Counted from the first letter of the stretch, positions 11,719-37,602 are shown. The stretch is DNA of 64,000 nucleotides from Lichenostomus cassidix (GCA_008360975.2 VLJF02000803.1:1-64000); one strand, 5' to 3'. Notes: generated by a model not told the origin, from the letters alone. Program-made: numbers and translations.

Positions 11719-14700
11719 CTGAGGGGTTTGGGGGGGAGAGGGGGGTTGGTCCCGAAGGGAATGGAGCCAGGGGTAAGCCAAATCCAGAAAAAATGGAGCC
11801 AGGGATAGCCTTGATCCCGAAGGGATGGATCCAGGAATAGCCCTGATCCCGAAGGTAATAGAGTCAAGGATAACCCCAATCCCGAAGGAAATGGACTCAG
11901 GGACAGCCTTGATCCCAAAGGGAATGGAGCCAGGGATAACCCCAATCCCAAGGGAATGGGGCCAGGGGTAACCCCAATCCTGAGGGGATGGGCCAGGGAT
12001 AGCCCTGATCCCAAAGGGAATGGACCCAGGGATAACCCCAATCCAGAAAAAATGGAGCCAGGGATGGCCCTAGTCCCAAAGGAATGGATCCAGGGATAAC
12101 CCTAATCCCAAAGGGAATGGAGCCAGAAATAGCCTTGATCCCAAAGGGAATGGTCTCAAAGGAATTGGATCCCAAAGGGAATGGATCCAGGGATAACCCC
12201 AGTCCCGAAGCGAATGGATCCAGGGACGGTCCTGATCCCAAAGAGCATGGACTCAGGGATAACCCTAATCCCAAAAGGAATGAAGCCAGGGTTAACCCCA
12301 ATCCCAAAGGGAATGGATCCAGGGATAACCCCAATCCCAAAGGAAATGGACCCAGGGATAGCCCTGATCCCAAAGGAAGGGATCCAGGGATAGCCCTGAC
12401 CCCAAAGGGAATGGCCTCAAAGGAAACAAATCCCAAAGGGAATGGACCCAGGGATAACCCCAATCCCAAAGGGAATGGGCACAGGGATAGCCTTGATCCC
12501 AAATGGAATGGATCCAGGGATAACCCCAATCCCAAAGGAAATGGAGCCAGGGATAGCCTTGATCCCGAAGGGATGGAGTCAGGGATAACCCTGATCCCAA
12601 AAGGAATGGACCCAGGGACTGCCCTAATCCCAAAGGAATGGATCCAGGGATAACCCCAATCCCAAAGGAATGGACCCAGGAATAGCCCTGATCCCAAAGG
12701 AAATGACCTCAGGGATTCCCAAAGCAAACAGCCCTAGGGATAACCCCAATCCCGAAGGAAATGGACCCAGGGATGGTCCCAATCCCAAAGGAATGGACCC
12801 AGGGATAAATCCAATCCCAAAGGGAATGGAGCCAGGAATAGCCCTGATCCCAAAGGGAATGGTCTCAGGGATAACCCTAATCCCAAAAGGAATGAAGCCA
12901 GGGTTAACCCCAATCCCAAAGGGAATGGCCCCAGGGATATCCCAATCCCAAAGCTAACAGCCCCAGGGATAACCCCAATCCCAAAGGAAATGGACCTCGA
13001 GATGGTCCTGATCCCCAAGGAAACAATTCCAGGGATAACTCCAATCCCAAAAGGAAATGAACCCAGGGATAGCAGGGAAACCCCAAATCCCGAAAGGAGT
13101 GGATCCAGGGATACCCCAATCCCAAAGGAAATGGTCTCAGGGATAACCCCAATCCCGAAGGAAAGGGACCCAGGGATAGCCTTGATCCCAAAGGAGATGA
13201 CCTCAAAGGAACTGGATCCCAAAAGGAATGGAGCCAGGGATAACCCTAATCCCGAAGCAGATGACCTCAAAGGAATTTGATCCCAAAGGGAATGGATCCA
13301 GGGATGGCCCTGATCCTGAGGGGATGGATCCAGGGATAGCAGGGAAACCCCAGTCACTAAGGAAATGGATCTAGGGATAGCCCTGATCCCAAAAGGAATG
13401 GACTCAGGGGTAACTCCAAACCCGAAGGGAATGGAGCCAGGGATAGCCCTGATCCCAAAGGAAATGGACCCAGGAATAACCCTATTCCCAAAGGAATGGA
13501 TCCAGCAATAACCCTAATCCCGAAGGAAATGGATCCAGGGATAACCCCAATCCTGAGGGGATGGGCACAGGGATAGCCCCGATCCCAAAGGGAATGGATC
13601 CAGGAATAGTCCTGATCCCAAAGGAAATGGAGCCAGGGATAACCCCAATCCCGAAGGAAATGGACTCAGGGAGTCCCAGGATTCACCATCGGGATAAAAA
13701 CCCCAAGGCTGAAATTCCACCCATTTTTTGGGGATATCCACTGGGAATTCCTGGGAATTCCCTAGAGAACTCCAAGGGTAAATCCCAGTGTTTTTGGGGG
13801 ATATCCACCATGAATTCCTGGGAATTCCAAGGGTGAAATCCCAGTGTTTTTAGGGAATACCCACTAGGAACTCGTGAGAATTCCAAGGGCAAAATCTCAG
13901 TGTTTTTAGGGAATATCCACCATGAATTCCTGGGAAACCCAAGGCTGAAACCCCACCCATTTTTTGGGGATATCCCTGGAGAATTCCCAGGAATTCCACA
14001 GGCGAAAACCCATCCATTTTCAGGGAATATCCAGCAGGAATTCCTGAGAATTCCAAGGGTGAAATCTCAGTGTTTTTAGGGAATATCCACCATGAATTTC
14101 TGGGAATTCCAAGGGTGAAAACCCACCCATTTTTTGGGGATATCCCTAGAAAATTCCCAGGAATTCCCTAGGGAACTCCAAGGGTAAATCCCAGTGTTTT
14201 TGAGAGATATCCACCATGAATTCCTGGGAATTCCAAGGCTGAAATCCCAGTGTTTTTAGGGAATATCCACTGGAAAATCCTGGAAATTCCAAGGCTGAAA
14301 TCCCAGTGTTTTTGGGGGATACACAGCAGGAATTCCTGAGAATTCCAAGGCTGAAATCCCAGTGCTTTGCAGGGATATCCAGTGGGAAATCCTGGGAATT
14401 CCAAGGGTGAAATCCCACCCATTTTGGAGATATCCATGGGGAATTCCTGGGAATTCCAAGGCTGAAATCCCAGTGGTTTTGAGGAATATCCAGTGGGAAT
14501 TCCACGGGTGAAAACCCATCCATTTTCAGGGAATATCCACTGGAAAATCCTGGGAATCCCAAGGCTGAAACCCCACCCATTTTTTGGGGATATCCCTGGA
14601 GAATTCCATGAATTCCTGGGAACTCCAAGGGGGAAATCCCAGTGTTTTCAGGGAATATCCACTGGGAATTCCTGGAAATTCCATAGGGAACTCCAAGGGT

Positions 14701-17700
14701 GAAATCCCAGTGTTTTTTGGGGATATCCCTGGAGAATTCCCAGGAATTCCACAGGCGAAAACCCACCCATTTTCAGGGAATATCCAGCAGGAATTCCTGA
14801 GAATTCCAAGGGTGAAATCTCAGTGTTTTTAGGGAATATCCACCATGAATTTCTGGGAATTCCAAGGGTGAAAAACCACCCATTTTTTTGGGGATATCCC
14901 TGGAGAATTCCAGGAATTCCCAAGGGAGCTCCAAGGCTGAAATCCCAGTGTTTTTAGGGAATATCCACCATGAATTCCTGGGAATTCCAAGGCTGAAATC
15001 CCAGTGCTTTGCAGGGATATCCAGTGGGAAATCCTGGGAATTCCAAGGGTGAAATCCCAGTGGTTTTGGGGAATATCCAGTGGGAATTCCACGGGTGAAA
15101 ACCCATCCATTTTCAGGGAATATCCACTGGAAAATCCTGAGAATCCCAAGGCTGAAACCCCACCCATTTTTTGGGGATATCCCTGGAGAATTCCATGAAT
15201 TCCTGGGAACTCCAAGGGGGAAATCCCAGTGTTTTCAGGGAATATCCACTGGGAATTCCTGGAAATTCCATAGGGAACTCCAAGGGTGAAATCCCAGTGT
15301 TTTTGGGGGATATCCAGTGGGAATTCCCAGGAATTCCACAGGTGAAAACCCATCCATTTTCAGGGAATATCCAGCAGGAATTCCTGGGAACTCCAAGGCT
15401 GAAATCCCAGTGTTTTTAGGGAATATCCACTGGGAACTCCTGGGAATTCCAAGGGTAAAATCCCAGTGTTTTTAGGGAATATCCACCACGAATTCCTGGG
15501 AACCCCAAGGCTGAAACCCCACCTATTTTTTGGAGATATCCCTGGAGAATTCCCAGGAATTCCCAGGGAACTCCAAGGGTAAAATATCAGTGTTTTTGGG
15601 GGATATCCATTGGGAATTCCTGGAAATTCCATGGGTGAAAACCCACCAATTTTCAGGGAATATCCACTGGAAAATCCTGGGAATCCCAAGGCTGAAACCC
15701 CACAAATTTTCAGGGAATACCCCTGAAGAATTCCAGGAATTGCTGGGCATTCCAAGGGTGAGAATTCCCGGGATTTGCCCACCTGAGCACGGCGATGGCA
15801 TCCTCGATGGTCCGAGCCTCCAGGGCTCCCTCCTCCTGCAGCCGCCGGTTCAGGTTCTCCTCCAGAGGCAACTCCAGGTGGGATTTCTCCTTCTCCACTG
15901 CTGGGAAAACGGGAAAAATGGGAAAGCCAGCCTGGAGTGAGGGGTTCCTGCTGGGAAAGTCTGGTTTTCCCTGGAAAACTCAATTTTTTCCTCCAAAAAC
16001 CTCAGTTTTCACTCTGAAAAACTCTTTTTTTCCTCTGGAAAATTCTTTTTTTTTCCTTTGGAAAACTTTGATTTTGTCCCTCTGGAAAACTCCATTTTTC
16101 CTCTGGAAAGCTTTACTTCTCTTTTTCTTTTTCCTTTCCACCCCCCTGCCCCAGCCTTCTTTTTCCTCTGGAAAACTCCAATTTTTCTTCTGGAAAACTC
16201 CAATTTTTCCTCTGGAAAACTCCAATTTTTTTCTCTAGCAAACTCAATTTCTCCTTTGGAAAACTCCATTTTTCATTTAAAAAACTCCATTTTCCCTCTG
16301 GAAAACTCCATTTTCCATCTGGAAAACTCCATTTCTCCTTTGGAAAACTCCATTTCTCCTTTGGAAAACTCCATTTCTCCTTTGGAAAACTCAATTTCTC
16401 CTTTGGAAAACTCAATTTCTCCTTTGGAAAACTCAATTTCTCCTTTGGAAAACTCAATTTCTCCTTTGGAAAACTCAATTTTCCTATTTTCCATCCCAAT
16501 TTTTCCCCAACTCAACTTTTCCCCCCATCATTCCCAACTTTCCCCATCCCATCCCATCCCATCCCAACTTTCCCAACCCAAATTTTTCCCCACCCCATTC
16601 CCACTTTTCCCACCCCATTCCCACCCCAATCCCAATTTTTCCCAACTTTTTCCATTCCCAATTTTCCCATCCCATTCCCACTTTTCCCCACCATCATTCC
16701 CAACTTTTCCCATCCCCAATCCCAACTTTCCCTGACCCAATCTCAATCTTCCCTGTCCAATTCCCAACTTTTCTCAGTCCCAGCTTTTCCTATCTCAGTT
16801 TTTCCCCATCCCAATCCCAACTTTTCCCCATCCCAATCCCAATTTTTCCCAACTTTCCCCCACCCCAACTTTTCCCATCCCCAATCCCAACTTTCCCTAT
16901 CCCAATCCCAACTTTTCTCAACCCAAACTTTCCCCATTCCCATCCCAAATTTCCCCACCCCAATCCCAGTTTTTCCCAACTTTACCCATTCCCAACTCGT
17001 CCCAATCCCAATTTTCCCCAACTTTTTCCCATCCCAATTTCCCCACCCCAATCCCACCTTTCCCATCCCATTCCCAACTTTTCCCATCCCAATCCCAACT
17101 TTTCCTACTTTTCCCCACCCCAATCCCAATTTTTCCCAATCTCAACTCTCCCAATCCCAATTTTCCCAATCCCAATTTTTCCCATCCCAATCCCAATTTC
17201 CCATCCCAATCCCACTTTTTCCCAACTTTTCCAATTCCCAACTTTTCCCCATCCCAATCCCAATTTTTCCCTATCCCAATCCCAATTTTTCCCATCCCAA
17301 TCCCAATTTTCCCCTATCCCAATCCCAATTTTTCCCTATCCCAATCCCAATTTTTCCCATCCCAACTTTCCCATTCCCAACTTTCCCCATCCAAATCCCA
17401 ATTTCCCATCCCAATCCCAATTTTCCCCACCCCAATCCCAATTTTTCCCAATCTCAACTCTCCCAATCCAAATTTTTCCCATCCCAATCCCAATTTTTCC
17501 CATCCCAATCCCACTTTTTCCCAACTTTCCCATTCCCAACTTTCCCCATCCCAATCCCAATTTCCCATCCCAATCCAAATTTTCCCCTATCCCAATCCCA
17601 GTTTCCCGTCCTCATCCCACCTTTTCCCAATCCCAATCCAAATTTTTCCCAACTTTTCCCCACCCCACCTTTTCCCATCGCCAATCCAAATTTTTCCCAG

Positions 17701-20386
17701 TCTCAACTTTCCCCATCCCAATCCCACCTTTTCCCCATTCCCAATCCCAATTTCCCCATCTCAATCCCAATTTCCCCATCTCAATCCCAATTTTCCCAAC
17801 TTTCCCCATCCCAATCCCAATTTTCCCCACTTTTCCCATCCCAATCCCAATTTTTCCCAACTTTCCCCATCCCAATCCCAATTTTTCCCAACTTTCCCCA
17901 TCCCAATCCCAATTTTTCCCAACTTTCCCTATCCCAATCCCAATTTTCCCCACTTTTCCCCATCCCAATCTCAACTTTCCCATTCCCAATTTTTCCCATT
18001 CCCAACTTTTCCCATTCCCAACTTTTCCCATTCCCAACTTTTCCCATTCCCCACTTTTCCCAATTTTCTCACCCCATTCCCATCCCAATCCCAATTTTCC
18101 CCACTTTTCCCCATCCCAATCCCAATTTTTCCCACTTTTCCCCATCCCAATCCCAATTTTTCCCACTTTTCCCCATCCCAATCCCAATTTTCCCCACTTT
18201 TCCCCATCCCAATCCCAATTTTCCCCATTTTTTCCCAATTTTCCCCACTCCCCACCAGTCTCAGTGCTCTCCCTGTGCTGCTCTCTCCTCACGCTCTCCT
18301 CGATCTGCGCTCGGGTGACTTTCCCAGCATTTCCCTGCTTGGGACTTTTCCCTTTCAGTTTGGAATCTTCTTCCTCCAGCAGCCTCTGCAGCTCCTTCTT
18401 GCGCTCCAGCTGCTCCAGGCGCCGCTTCTCCCGCTCCTCCTGGGGAAAATGGGAAAATTTGGGGTGAATTCCTGGGGTTTGGAGGGGTTGGGGGGTTTGT
18501 GGGAATGGGAATTGTGGAGGAGTTGGGGAAATCCATGGGGATTTGGGGTTTGAAAGGTTTGAGGGTTTGTGAATTTTCCTAGAATTTGGGGAAAAAAGAG
18601 GGAAGGAGGGAAAGAGAAAAAAGAGAAAAGAGAAAAGAGAAGAAAAGAGAAAAGAGGAAAAAAAGAGAAAAAAGAGAAAAGAGGGGAAAAGAGAAAAGAG
18701 AAAAGAGGAGAAAAAAGAGAAAAGAAAAAAGAGAGAAAAGAAAGAGAGAAAAGAGAGAGAAAAGAGAGAGAAAAGAGAGAGAAAAGAGAGAGAAAAGAGA
18801 GAGAAAAGAGAGAGAAAAGAGAGAGAAAAGAGAGAGAAAAGAGAGAGAAAAGAGAAAAAAGAGAAAAAAGAGAAGAAAAGGGAAAGAGCAAAAGAAGGGA
18901 AAGAAAAAAGAAAGGAGAAAAAAGAACTCCCAGATTTTTGAGGGATTGAGGTGTTTGTGGGAATGGGAATTGTGGAGGATTTTGGGAAATCCATGGGAAA
19001 GTTGAGGTTTGAAAGGTTTGGGTTTGAGGGTTTGTGAATTTTCCTAAAATTTGAGGAAAAGAGGGAAAGAGGGAAAGGAGTAAAAGAAGAGAAAAAAGAG
19101 GGAAGGAGGAAAAAAGAAAAGAGAAAAAAAAAGAAAAAACAAAAAAAAGAAAAAAAAGAAAAAAAGAAAAAAAAAAGAAAAAAAAAGAAAAAAAAAGAAA
19201 AAAGAAAAAAGAAAAAAGAAAAAAGAAAAAAGAAAAAAGAAAAAAAGAAAAAAAGAAAAATGAAAAAAGAAAAAAGAAAAAAAGAAAAGCTGGAGAAATC
19301 CTGGAAAAGCTGGAGAGATCCTGGAAGAGATGGAAAGGAACTGGAAAGGCTGGAGAGATCTTGGAAAAGATGGAGAGGGACTGGAAAGGGACTGGAAAAG
19401 TCCTGAAAAAGCTGGAGAGGGTCTGGAAAAGCTGGAAAGGGACTGGAAAAGATGGAAAGGGACTGGAAAAGCTGGAAAGGGACTGGAAAAGCTGGAGAGT
19501 TTCAGGAAAAGCTGGAAAGATCCTGGAAAAGCTGGAAAGGAACTGGAAAAGGTCCTGGAAAATTCTGAAGAGATCCTGGAAAAGCTGGAGAGGGACTGGA
19601 AAGGCTGGAAAGGGACTGGAAAAGATGGAAAGGGACTGGAAAAGCTGGAAAGGAACTGGAAAAGCTGGAAAGGGACTGGAAGAGCTGGAGAGGGACTGGA
19701 AAAGCTGGAAAGGGACTGGAAAAGCTGGAAAGTTCCCAAAAAATCGGTGGGAATGACGGGCAAAGCCGCAGGAGGGAAGGGAAGGGAGCGGAACGAGGCC
19801 GGAGCGTGTCTGAGTGGGATTGCTGGAGTTTGGGAATGGGAGAGGAACGGGAATTCCGGAGGGAAAATAAGGGATTGAGGGGATTTCGGGTGGGATGGAG
19901 GGAATTCTGGGTGGGATTGAGGGAATTCCAAAATGCATTGAAGGAATTCCAGCTGGGATTGAAGGAATTCTGGGTGGGATTGAAGGAATCCCCAAAAATC
20001 CCCCAAAAATCCCCAAAAATGAAAAAAAAAAACCCAAGAATTCCCCAAAAATTCCTAAAAAACTCCCCAAAAAATAAAAAAAAAAATCCCCCAAAATATC
20101 CCCAAAATTCCCCCAAAAACCCAAAAAATCCCCAAAAATCCCCCAAAAAAACCCCAAAAATTCCCCCAAAAACCCCAAAAACCCCCTAAAAATCCCAAAC
20201 CCCTCCAAAACCCCCCAGCTCTCCCACCTTCCTCTGCTCCTTCCTGATGACGTGCTTGTCCTCATCCCTCCAGAGCTCATCCTCCAGCTCCTGCTGGCGC
20301 CGAGCGTCGGCAGCGGCTTTGGCCTCGGCGCGGCGAGCGCGGGCAGCCGCCGACTTGCTGTTCTCCCCCTGGAACCTCTTGGGCAT
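11514..20386 (-). CDS. CCDC124: CCDC124, coiled-coil domain-containing protein 124 (whole coding span, 4 exons)
   Basis: The coding sequence joins 20386-20228, 18439-18256, 15900-15783 and 11718-11514, giving 666 nt and 221 aa; the human protein is about 223 aa. The product starts MPKRFQGENSK, runs through a highly charged Lys/Glu/Arg coiled coil (about residues 15-90), and ends with the conserved C-terminal block containing HPERRMKAAF, NPNMRLSQLKQLLKKEW and NPMNQR. All junctions are GT/AG and phases agree (0, 1, 2). The family binds ribosomes (known as a ribosome-inactivation or hibernation factor, homologous to yeast Lso2) and also associates with centrosome and midbody. Introns are packed with tandem repeats, and the first coding exon is followed upstream by six partial copies of itself. 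Identification is firm; function is taken from the family. Confidence 0.95.
11750..13675. repeat. About 36-bp minisatellite in CCDC124 intron 3, core GGGAATGGATCCAGGGATA
   Basis: About 55 copies; units also contain ACCCCAATCCCAAAG. Confidence 0.9.
13678..15775. repeat. About 57-bp minisatellite in CCDC124 intron 3, cores AATTCCTGGGAATTCCAAGG and GGGAATATCCA
   Basis: About 35 copies. Units hold the palindrome TTCCTGGGAA and GAATTC sites; the array starts directly after the exon 3 donor. Confidence 0.9.
15783..15900 (-). CDS. CCDC124: CCDC124 coding exon 3 (NAGNAG acceptor)
   Basis: Encodes (A)VEKEKSHLELPLEENLNRR followed by ARTIEDAIAVLS, matching the family. The acceptor reads CCCAGCAG, so splicing could start at 15900 or three bases later at 15897; the first keeps the Ala present in human. 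It ends in phase 2 at a GTGGGC donor. Confidence 0.93.
15960..16490. repeat. 21-bp array TTTGGAAAACTCAATTTCTCC in CCDC124 intron 2
   Basis: About 25 copies of CTGGAAAACTC or TTGGAAAACTC; GGAAAA is an NFAT-like core. Confidence 0.85.
16495..18250. repeat. CCCATCCCAATCCCAATTTT array in CCDC124 intron 2
   Basis: Units of 10-30 bp with TTTTTCCCAACTTTCCC; fills the intron up to exon 2. Confidence 0.88.
18256..18439 (-). CDS. CCDC124: CCDC124 coding exon 2
   Basis: The acceptor is TTTCCCCAG. The exon encodes EEREKRRLEQLERKKELQ and continues to RAQIEESVRREQ, the central coiled coil. It ends in phase 1 at a GTGGGGAG donor. Confidence 0.94.
18590..18935. repeat. Pure purine GAAAAGAGAGA tract (CCDC124 intron 1)
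   Basis: About 340 bp almost without pyrimidines on the plus strand, mirror-symmetric in parts; triplex-prone. Confidence 0.88.
19060..19295. repeat. AAAAAAG poly-purine tract
   Basis: A-rich with single Gs. Confidence 0.85.
19290..19740. repeat. AAAGCTGGAAAGGGACTGGA minisatellite
   Basis: About 20 copies of 21-27 bp. Confidence 0.88.
19860..20210. repeat. CCAAAAATCCCCCAAAAA array and GGGATTGAAGGAATTC units
   Basis: Lies directly downstream of the CCDC124 first coding exon donor. Confidence 0.75.
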
Positions 20387-20395
20387 CCCTCAGCT
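20228..20395 (-). CDS. CCDC124: CCDC124 first coding exon (start codon 20386-20384)
   Basis: On the minus strand a pyrimidine tract and CAG are followed by nine 5'UTR bases and ATG at 20386, then 53 codons ending ...HVIRKEQRK at a GTGGGAG donor (phase 0). The ATG is the family's usual start. Residue 4 is Arg, whereas human and the nearby exon-edge copies have Lys or Gln. Confidence 0.94.
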
Positions 20396-20399
20396 CTGG

Positions 20400-21700
20400 G
20401 AAACACAGAAAAATGGGGATTAGTGGGGTTTTTGGTGGGGTTTTGATGGGGAAGTTCCCAGAAAAATATCCTCTTTTATGGGAAAGTTGACCAAAAAATC
20501 CCAAGAGAAGAGTGAAGCAAGAGAGAATGTTGGGATTTGGTGTTTCCCCCTGGAACTTCTTGGGCATCCCTCAGCTCTGGGAATGGGGAAATGTGGGGAT
20601 TAGTGGGGTTTTTGGTGGGGTTTTTGGTGGAGAAGTTCCCAGAAAAAAATCCCCTTTTATGGGAAAGTTAATAAAAAAATATCCCATCTTATTGGGAAGT
20701 TCCTAAAAAAAAGCAAGAGTGGATGTTGGGATTTGCTGTTCACCCCCTGGAACTGCTTGGGCATCCCTCAGGTCTGGGAAATGGGGAAAAGTGGGATTTT
20801 GTGGGGTTTTTGGTGGGGTTTTTGGTGGGGTTTTGGATGGGGAAGTTCCCAGAAAAATATCCCCTTTTATGGGAAAGTTAACAAAAAAAAATCCGCTTTT
20901 AAGGGAAAGTTCCTAAAAAAAAAGCAAGAGTGGATGTTGGGATTTGGTGTTCTCCCCCTGGAACCTCTTGGGCATCCCTCAGGTGCTCTGGGAAATGGGG
21001 AAAAATGGGGTTTTGTGGGGTTTTTGGTGGGGTTTTGGTGGAGAAGTTATCAGAAAAATATCCTCTTTTATGAGAAAGTTGACCTAAAAAAATTCCAAGG
21101 GAAGAGTGAAGCAAGAGAGGATGTTGGGGTTTGGTGTTCTCCCCCTGGAACTTCTTGGGCATCCCTCAGCTCTGGGAAACACAGAAAAGTGGGGATTAGT
21201 GGGGTTTTGGATGGGGAAGTTCCCTGAAAAAAAATCTTTTTTTTTTTTTTTCTTTTTTCCTTTTTTTCCCTTTTTTTTCCTTTTTTTTTTTTTGGGGGGG
21301 GAGTGAGGAGAGAGAGAGGATGTTGGGGTTTGCTGTTCTCCCCCTGGAACTTCTTGGGCATGCCTCAGCTCTGGGAAATGGGGAAAAGTGGGGGTTTGGA
21401 GGGGTTTTTGTGGGATTTTTGAGGGGTTTTAAATGGGGAAGTGCCCCCAAAAAATCTTTTTTTTTTTCTTTTTTTTTGGAGGGGGGAGTGAGGAAAGAGA
21501 GAAAGGAGAAGATCTTTGGATTTGGTGTTCTTGCCCTGGAACTGCTTGGGCATCCCTCAGCTCTGGGAAATATGGAAATGTGGGGATTAGTGAGGTTTTT
21601 GGTGGGGTTTTTGGTGGGGAAGTTAACAGAAAAATATCCCCTTTTATGGGAAAGTTCCCAAGAAAAGAATTCCCCCTTTAAGGGAAAGTTCTCCAAAAAA
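20400..21700 (-). repeat. Roughly 195-bp tandem repeat carrying copies of the CCDC124 start exon edge
   Basis: Six extra copies of the exon edge (acceptor CCCAG, AGCTGAGGG-like leader, ATG CCC AAG and about eight codons) lie upstream of the real exon. Their ATGs are at 20567, 20764, 20975, 21162, 21361 and 21553; the real one is at 20386. Spacings are 181-211 bp. The rest of each unit is A/T-rich intron with TTTATGGGAAAGTT and TTTTTGGTGGGG motifs. Coding similarity ends after roughly GENSK, so these are not full exons. Confidence 0.9.
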
Positions 21701-21704
21701 CCCT

Positions 21705-22035
21705 TTTTCCCACCCTAACCCATCCCAAACCCCATTTCCCACCCTAAACTCCCATTTTCCACCCCCAACCCATCTCAAACTCCCTTTTCCCACCCTTTAA
21801 CCCATCCCAAAACCCCATTTCCCACCTTTTAACTCATCCTAAACTCCCTTTCCCCACCCCTGATCCTCCCTAAACTCCATTTCCCACCCCTAACCCACCC
21901 CAAACTCCCATTCCCCACCCTTTAACCCATCCCAGACCCCATTTCCCACCCTTTAACCTTTCCAAAAACCCCATTTCCCACCCTTTAACTCATCCCAAAC
22001 CCCCTTTTCCCACCCCAAACCCCATTCCCCCCTCA
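21705..22035. repeat. CCCACCCTAAACCCCATTTC array
   Basis: Degenerate 20-30 bp units ending at the CCDC124 CpG island. Confidence 0.75.
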
Positions 22036-22059
22036 GCCCATCGCCCCAGGCCCGCCTCC

Positions 22060-22560
22060 CCTCAGGGGGCCAACAGCTCCACCCAGGCCTCGCCCACCTC
22101 CCCGGCCGCGCCAGGCCTCTCCTCCCGCCGCCCCCCGGCGCTTTCCCTTCCCCTCAACCCCCTCAATCCCTTCAATCCCTCCGGTTCCCCTCCGGTTCCC
22201 ATCCGGTTCCCATCCGCTCCCCTCAGCTCCTCACCGCCGCCGCTCCTCCCCGGGCCCGGCCGCCCCGCCCGTCGCGCCCCTGGTTCGTCATCACCGCGCG
22301 CAACGGGGGGAGGCGTGAAGGCGCCGCCGCCATGTTTGTTGAGGGCAAGGAGCACCGCGGCCTGGTTCGCCCCGTGAGGGGAGGGAGCGGCGGGGAGGGA
22401 GGAGGTGGCAGATGACAGGAGCGGCGGGGAGGGAGGAGGTCACCGAGCACGGCGGCGCTGCTGGCGCGGTGGGGAAATCCCGGGGAGAACAGGCGGAGTG
22501 GTTTTTGCCATCGGCGCTGCCCGGTTCAAAGATGGCGTCGCGCTGAGGGGGGGTACTGAA
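22060..22560 (-). promoter_or_regulatory. CCDC124: CpG-island promoter and probable non-coding first exon of CCDC124
   Basis: This is a CpG-dense block between the repeat-filled CCDC124 5' intron and the GC-box array. On the minus strand AACATGGCGGC (22336-22326) matches the YY1 consensus AANATGGCGGC, commonly found at transcription starts of housekeeping genes. Further down the minus strand, GCGGCG followed by GTGAGGAG (near 22240-22230) could be the donor of a non-coding first exon spliced to the acceptor at 20396. The exact start site is inference. Confidence 0.6.
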
Positions 22561-23175
22561 GGCGGGCAGGGGTGGGCGGGGCCAAAGGGGGGGTGGGCGG
22601 GGCCAAAGCTGCGGTGGGCGGGGCTTAGATGTGTGTGGTGATGTCATATAGGTGGGCGGGGCTTAAGGGATGCGGTGATGTAATCTAGGTGGGCGGGGCT
22701 TAGCAGGGTGGGGCTCATTGTCACCTGGGGAGTCACCAGGGTGAGCGGAGCCCTTTGTCACTTTGTCACCTGCAGGAGTCACCATGGCACAGCCCATTGT
22801 CCCCAAAAGGGACAGTTTGTCGCTTTGTCACCTGAGAGTGACAGAGCCCATTGTCCCTGTGGGCGGGGCTTAACAGGGCGTGGTGGTGTAATCTGGGTGG
22901 GTGGGGCTCTTTGTCACTTTGTCACCTACAGGAGTCACCAGGGCAGAGCCCACTGTCACCTGGGTGGGCGGGGCTTAACAGGGCGGGGTCCATTGTCACC
23001 AGGGTGAGCGGAGCCCTTTGTCACTTTGTCACCTGTTGGAGTCACCATGGCACAGCCCATTGTCCCCAAAAGGGGCAGTTTGTCACTTTGTCACCTGCAG
23101 GTGACAGAGCCTCTGGGTGGGCGGGGCTTAACAGGGCGTGGCCACTGTCACCTGAGTGGGCGGAGCTTACCCGGG
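22560..23175. repeat. GC-box array GTGGGCGGGGCTTA and TTTGTCACTTTGTCACCTG units
   Basis: About ten copies of GTGGGCGGGGC, a consensus SP1/KLF GC box, alternate with TTTGTCACTTTGTCACC segments upstream of the CCDC124 promoter. Confidence 0.7.
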
Positions 23176-23274
23176 CAGTCCCCAACCCCCATTCCAGCTG
23201 TGTCACCAAAGCCACCAGCTGTGTCCCCTCCTTGTCCCCAGCAAGGACCGGCTCTGTCCAGGATCAGCTGCTCC

Positions 23275-23280
23275 TTTATT
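23275..23280 (-). terminator. SLC5A5: SLC5A5 poly(A) signal AATAAA
   Basis: Minus-strand AATAAA lies 178 bp past the stop codon, implying a 3'UTR of about 200 nt from 23457 to roughly 23260. The UTR itself is mostly a CCCCATCCTGCTGT-type tandem repeat. Confidence 0.75.
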
Positions 23281-23284
23281 GGGG

Positions 23285-23455
23285 ACAGGGCCGTGTCCCC
23301 AAGCTGTCCCCATGTCCCCAAGCTATCCCTGTGTCCCCATCCTGCTGTCCCCATCCTGCTGTCCCCCTGTCCCCAAGCTATCCCTGTGTCCCCATCCTGC
23401 TGTCCCCATCCTGCTGTCCCCGTGTCCCCAAGCTGTCCCCATGTCCCCACGCTGT
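23285..23455. repeat. CCCCATCCTGCTGTCCCC repeat in the SLC5A5 3'UTR
   Basis: 17-20 bp units between stop codon and poly(A) signal. Confidence 0.8.
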
Positions 23456-23457
23456 CC

Positions 23458-37602
<14,145 letters not shown>

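Noticed and set aside
20277..21553. Six CCDC124-like short frames as a gene family
   Set aside because: Only the acceptor, ATG and about eight codons are shared; the rest is intron, so they are partial exon-edge copies, not genes.
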